Part shown: in pieces, positions 62,325-64,000 of the stretch
Position numbering within the stretch: position 1 is the first letter of the stretch
Layout: every line of letters begins with the position of its first letter
Assembly: GCA_014529385.2 (NCBI GenBank)
Contig: CM043958.1
Span: 82,085,525-82,149,524 of the forward strand
Length of the DNA: 64,000 nt
Reading direction: 5' to 3'
Origin: Adiantum capillus-veneris
Lineage: Eukaryota; Streptophyta; Polypodiopsida; Polypodiales; Pteridaceae
Made by a program: the position numbers and the translations under genes
Notes under the pieces: generated by a model
The model's input: only the letters and a program-made list of their open reading frames with translations
What the model was told of the DNA's origin: nothing
Database searches by the model: none

Positions 62325-63345
62325 GGGAAGCCCCAGCTTGAAGAGGCAGCAAGGACACTTGTCAAGTTCCTCCTCATGTTACTCTCATGGTGTGCCTGAA
62401 ACCTATTGGTTGGCCACCCAAGGGGTCCAATGATAATAAAGGATATTTAATTAATTGATTTTGCATTTATCAAGTCCTCTCTCTCAAAGGGGAAAGGGGG
62501 ACACTTGTCCCAAGGCTATCCCTGTTGCTTGTAATGGCTCCTGCTTGTGATTGGCTAGGCCTGGAGGGGTCCAATGAGCTTCAAGCATGAGCTACAAGGG
62601 GGGGTCGACCCAAGCAAGCTAGGGGGGTGCTTAGGAGGTATACTCACCCACACACTCACAAACACTCTCATTGTGTACTATGCAAAGTGCAAGAGCTCCC
62701 TCTCTTTCTCCAAGCAAGTAGAGGTTGAGAGCCTACACCAACACTCTTGGCTGTGGAGTGCAAATCCATCCAAGAGCCATGCTTTAATGCTTGAGCTTGC
62801 CATCTATTTCTTCTTCATTACTATGCTATTATGTATGCTAGCACAAGAGTTATGATAAGTGAGGAACTAGCTCTTTCTCGTATGAAATGTTTCTTCTTCC
62901 TCTTCCCTACCCTCATTTCCTGCTAGCTCTCTCCACCTTCGAAGGTGTTTGAGGTCTTGGGACTGAGGCTTGGTATAGTTAAAGCTTTCTTCAAGTTTAG
63001 GTTATGCTATGATGGTGATGCATGAAGCTTTCCATCTTCATTGCTTCACCTAGGTCACAAGGAACACAAAGAATGTATCGTAACAAGTCTCTCTTTATGG
63101 GAGAAATCATAATACAAATGCCTATTGGAGGGGGGACCGGCTCCACATAAATCCGGTCCTCAACTGTTGTCATGTTCTCTAAATTCTCTCTCTTGCAAAA
63201 GTATTGTCTATGCCAAGTTAAGTAATTGCTATGATTATGTTGCTATCTTCGATTATGTCAACCCGCTATGCTCACAAAATCATTTCTTGAAAGTACTCTC
63301 ATTAAATTCCGCTACTCTCAAATTGAATAGGCAAATTCCATTACA
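61699..63345 (+). repeat. shared LTR between the two gypsy internal regions
   Basis: 1,647 bp, nearly identical to 46950-48606. Main differences are microsatellite length at 62261-62322 and a few units of the GGTGCTTGA-type minisatellite. It is followed directly by a PBS, so it serves as 3' LTR of one copy and 5' LTR of the next. Confidence 0.93.
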
Positions 63346-64000
63346 TTGGTATCAGAGCATTTGGTTTATCTTTTCTTGCTTAAGAAGAGAGGTCCTTAAG
63401 TAGCCTATAAATGGTTGATGTTGTTACTTATAATAGAGTAAGTGGAACTGGGATCTAATATCGGTTTTGTTAAGCCCACTATGTGGGGGATGGTGCACAC
63501 CTCGGGAGCTTTGGACTTAATAATGGAGTCATTTTAGACTTGCCTACGGCTTTACCATTATTGAGCCATAAGAAGTCCGAAAGGAGCTAGCCCTTGGCAA
63601 CTCTGCTATGTTAGACCTACTCCTCTACTCTCTATAATTAACCACTTTGAGCCGTGGGTGTAGATACTTAAGAGCCGATTTTCAAAGGCTAAGAGGAGTA
63701 GCAACTAAGGTTTTGTATTGCCAAAGCATACACTAAGTATAAACATAAATTTTGTTAACATGGCTGACAATAATCAAGAGAGTAGAATGAACATTGATAG
63801 CTTTGATTTTGCACATGAAGGTGCTAATGATTATGCTCCCATGTTTGTGAATTATCTCGTAGCTAGGTTGCAGCAAGCTATGGGCAACCCTGCTTTGCAA
63901 GCCGAAGTTACTCAACAACTTCGTGCTTATGGAATTTCCCTTCCTCTCCCAGAGGAGAGAGAGCTTAGGAGGCCTCTTGAAGAGACCCCCAAAAGAAGAC
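63346..64000 (+). mobile_element. start of a second gypsy internal region (PBS, leader, gag)
   Basis: PBS TGGTATCAGAGC at 63347-63358, a leader nearly identical to 48620-49020, and a gag start at 63760. It continues beyond the window. Confidence 0.93.
63760..64000 (+). CDS. gypsy gag N-terminus, second copy, cut by window end
   Basis: Starts MADNNQESRMNIDSF and reads 80 codons without a stop to the window edge. It differs from the first copy at a few residues (for example ANDYAP for ANDDAP, and LPLPEER for LPLPKGR). The segment equivalent to the first copy's TAA at 49324 lies beyond the window, so it is open whether this copy is intact. Confidence 0.85.
   Translation, partial: MADNNQESRMNIDSFDFAHEGANDYAPMFVNYLVARLQQAMGNPALQAEVTQQLRAYGISLPLPEERELRRPLEETPKRR

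Larger units (their letters stand above)
46950..63345 (+). mobile_element. Ty3/gypsy chromovirus with two LTRs, carrying a nested copia element
   Basis: Two LTRs of about 1.65 kb (46950-48606 and 61699-63345) begin TGTCATAAAA and end CCATTACA and are nearly identical. Inside are the PBS, gag, protease, RT, RNase H, integrase and a C-terminal chromodomain-like region, then a purine-rich tract before the 3' LTR. RT is split by a copia insertion at 51542-59075. A second internal region begins directly after the 3' LTR. Confidence 0.95.

Noticed and set aside
61884-62855. Open frames inside the gypsy LTRs, present in both LTR copies
   Set aside because: They are shared only because the LTRs are duplicates; no protein domain is visible.

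Overview
The window is nuclear DNA of a land plant with a large, transposon-rich genome. It holds plant-type Ty1/copia and Ty3/gypsy elements primed by initiator-Met tRNA, LINEs, long microsatellites, and one host gene broken into exons by very large introns. A homosporous fern or other seed-free plant is my best guess, from intron size and from an unusual LINE family; this is inference, not something a single motif proves.

Host gene: three exon blocks on the + strand (13309-13406, 29389-30439, 35592-36092) splice in frame with GT-AG junctions into about 550 codons of exocyst subunit EXO84. The introns are 15,982 bp and 5,152 bp. A third intron probably starts at 36093 and runs past the window end. 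N-terminal and C-terminal exons were not found here. Apart from these exons, nearly everything recognisable is transposon.

Region by region: 0.3-7.6 kb has a MITE-like inverted repeat and two decayed + strand LINE fragments. 7.9-25.2 kb is a train of LINE copies (called A-I here), all on the minus strand, mostly head to tail and separated by (GA)n tracts; copy C stops about 60 bp before an EXO84 splice acceptor. 25.6-28.2 kb is a decayed minus-strand gypsy element. 31.2-32.2 kb is a decayed gag-like piece. 36.3-41.5 kb has four more LINE copies (J-M). 41.5-46.9 kb is a 3'-truncated minus-strand gypsy element with its LTR. 46.95-64 kb is a + strand Ty3/gypsy chromovirus arranged LTR-internal-LTR-internal. 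Its reverse transcriptase is interrupted by a minus-strand copia element (51542-59075, 192-bp LTRs, 5-bp target duplication), which is itself interrupted by a 1,987-bp solo-LTR-like insert.

The most interesting signal is the minus-strand LINE family. Nearly every preserved 3' end runs into (TC)n in LINE sense, most truncated 5' ends also abut (TC)n, and new copies land at the tails of old ones. This looks like a plant LINE that targets TC/GA microsatellites. Its 3' end carries a short hairpin that covaries with the hairpin of a second LINE family in the window, and its ORF1 is a coiled-coil plus L1-ORF1p-like protein rather than the usual plant type.
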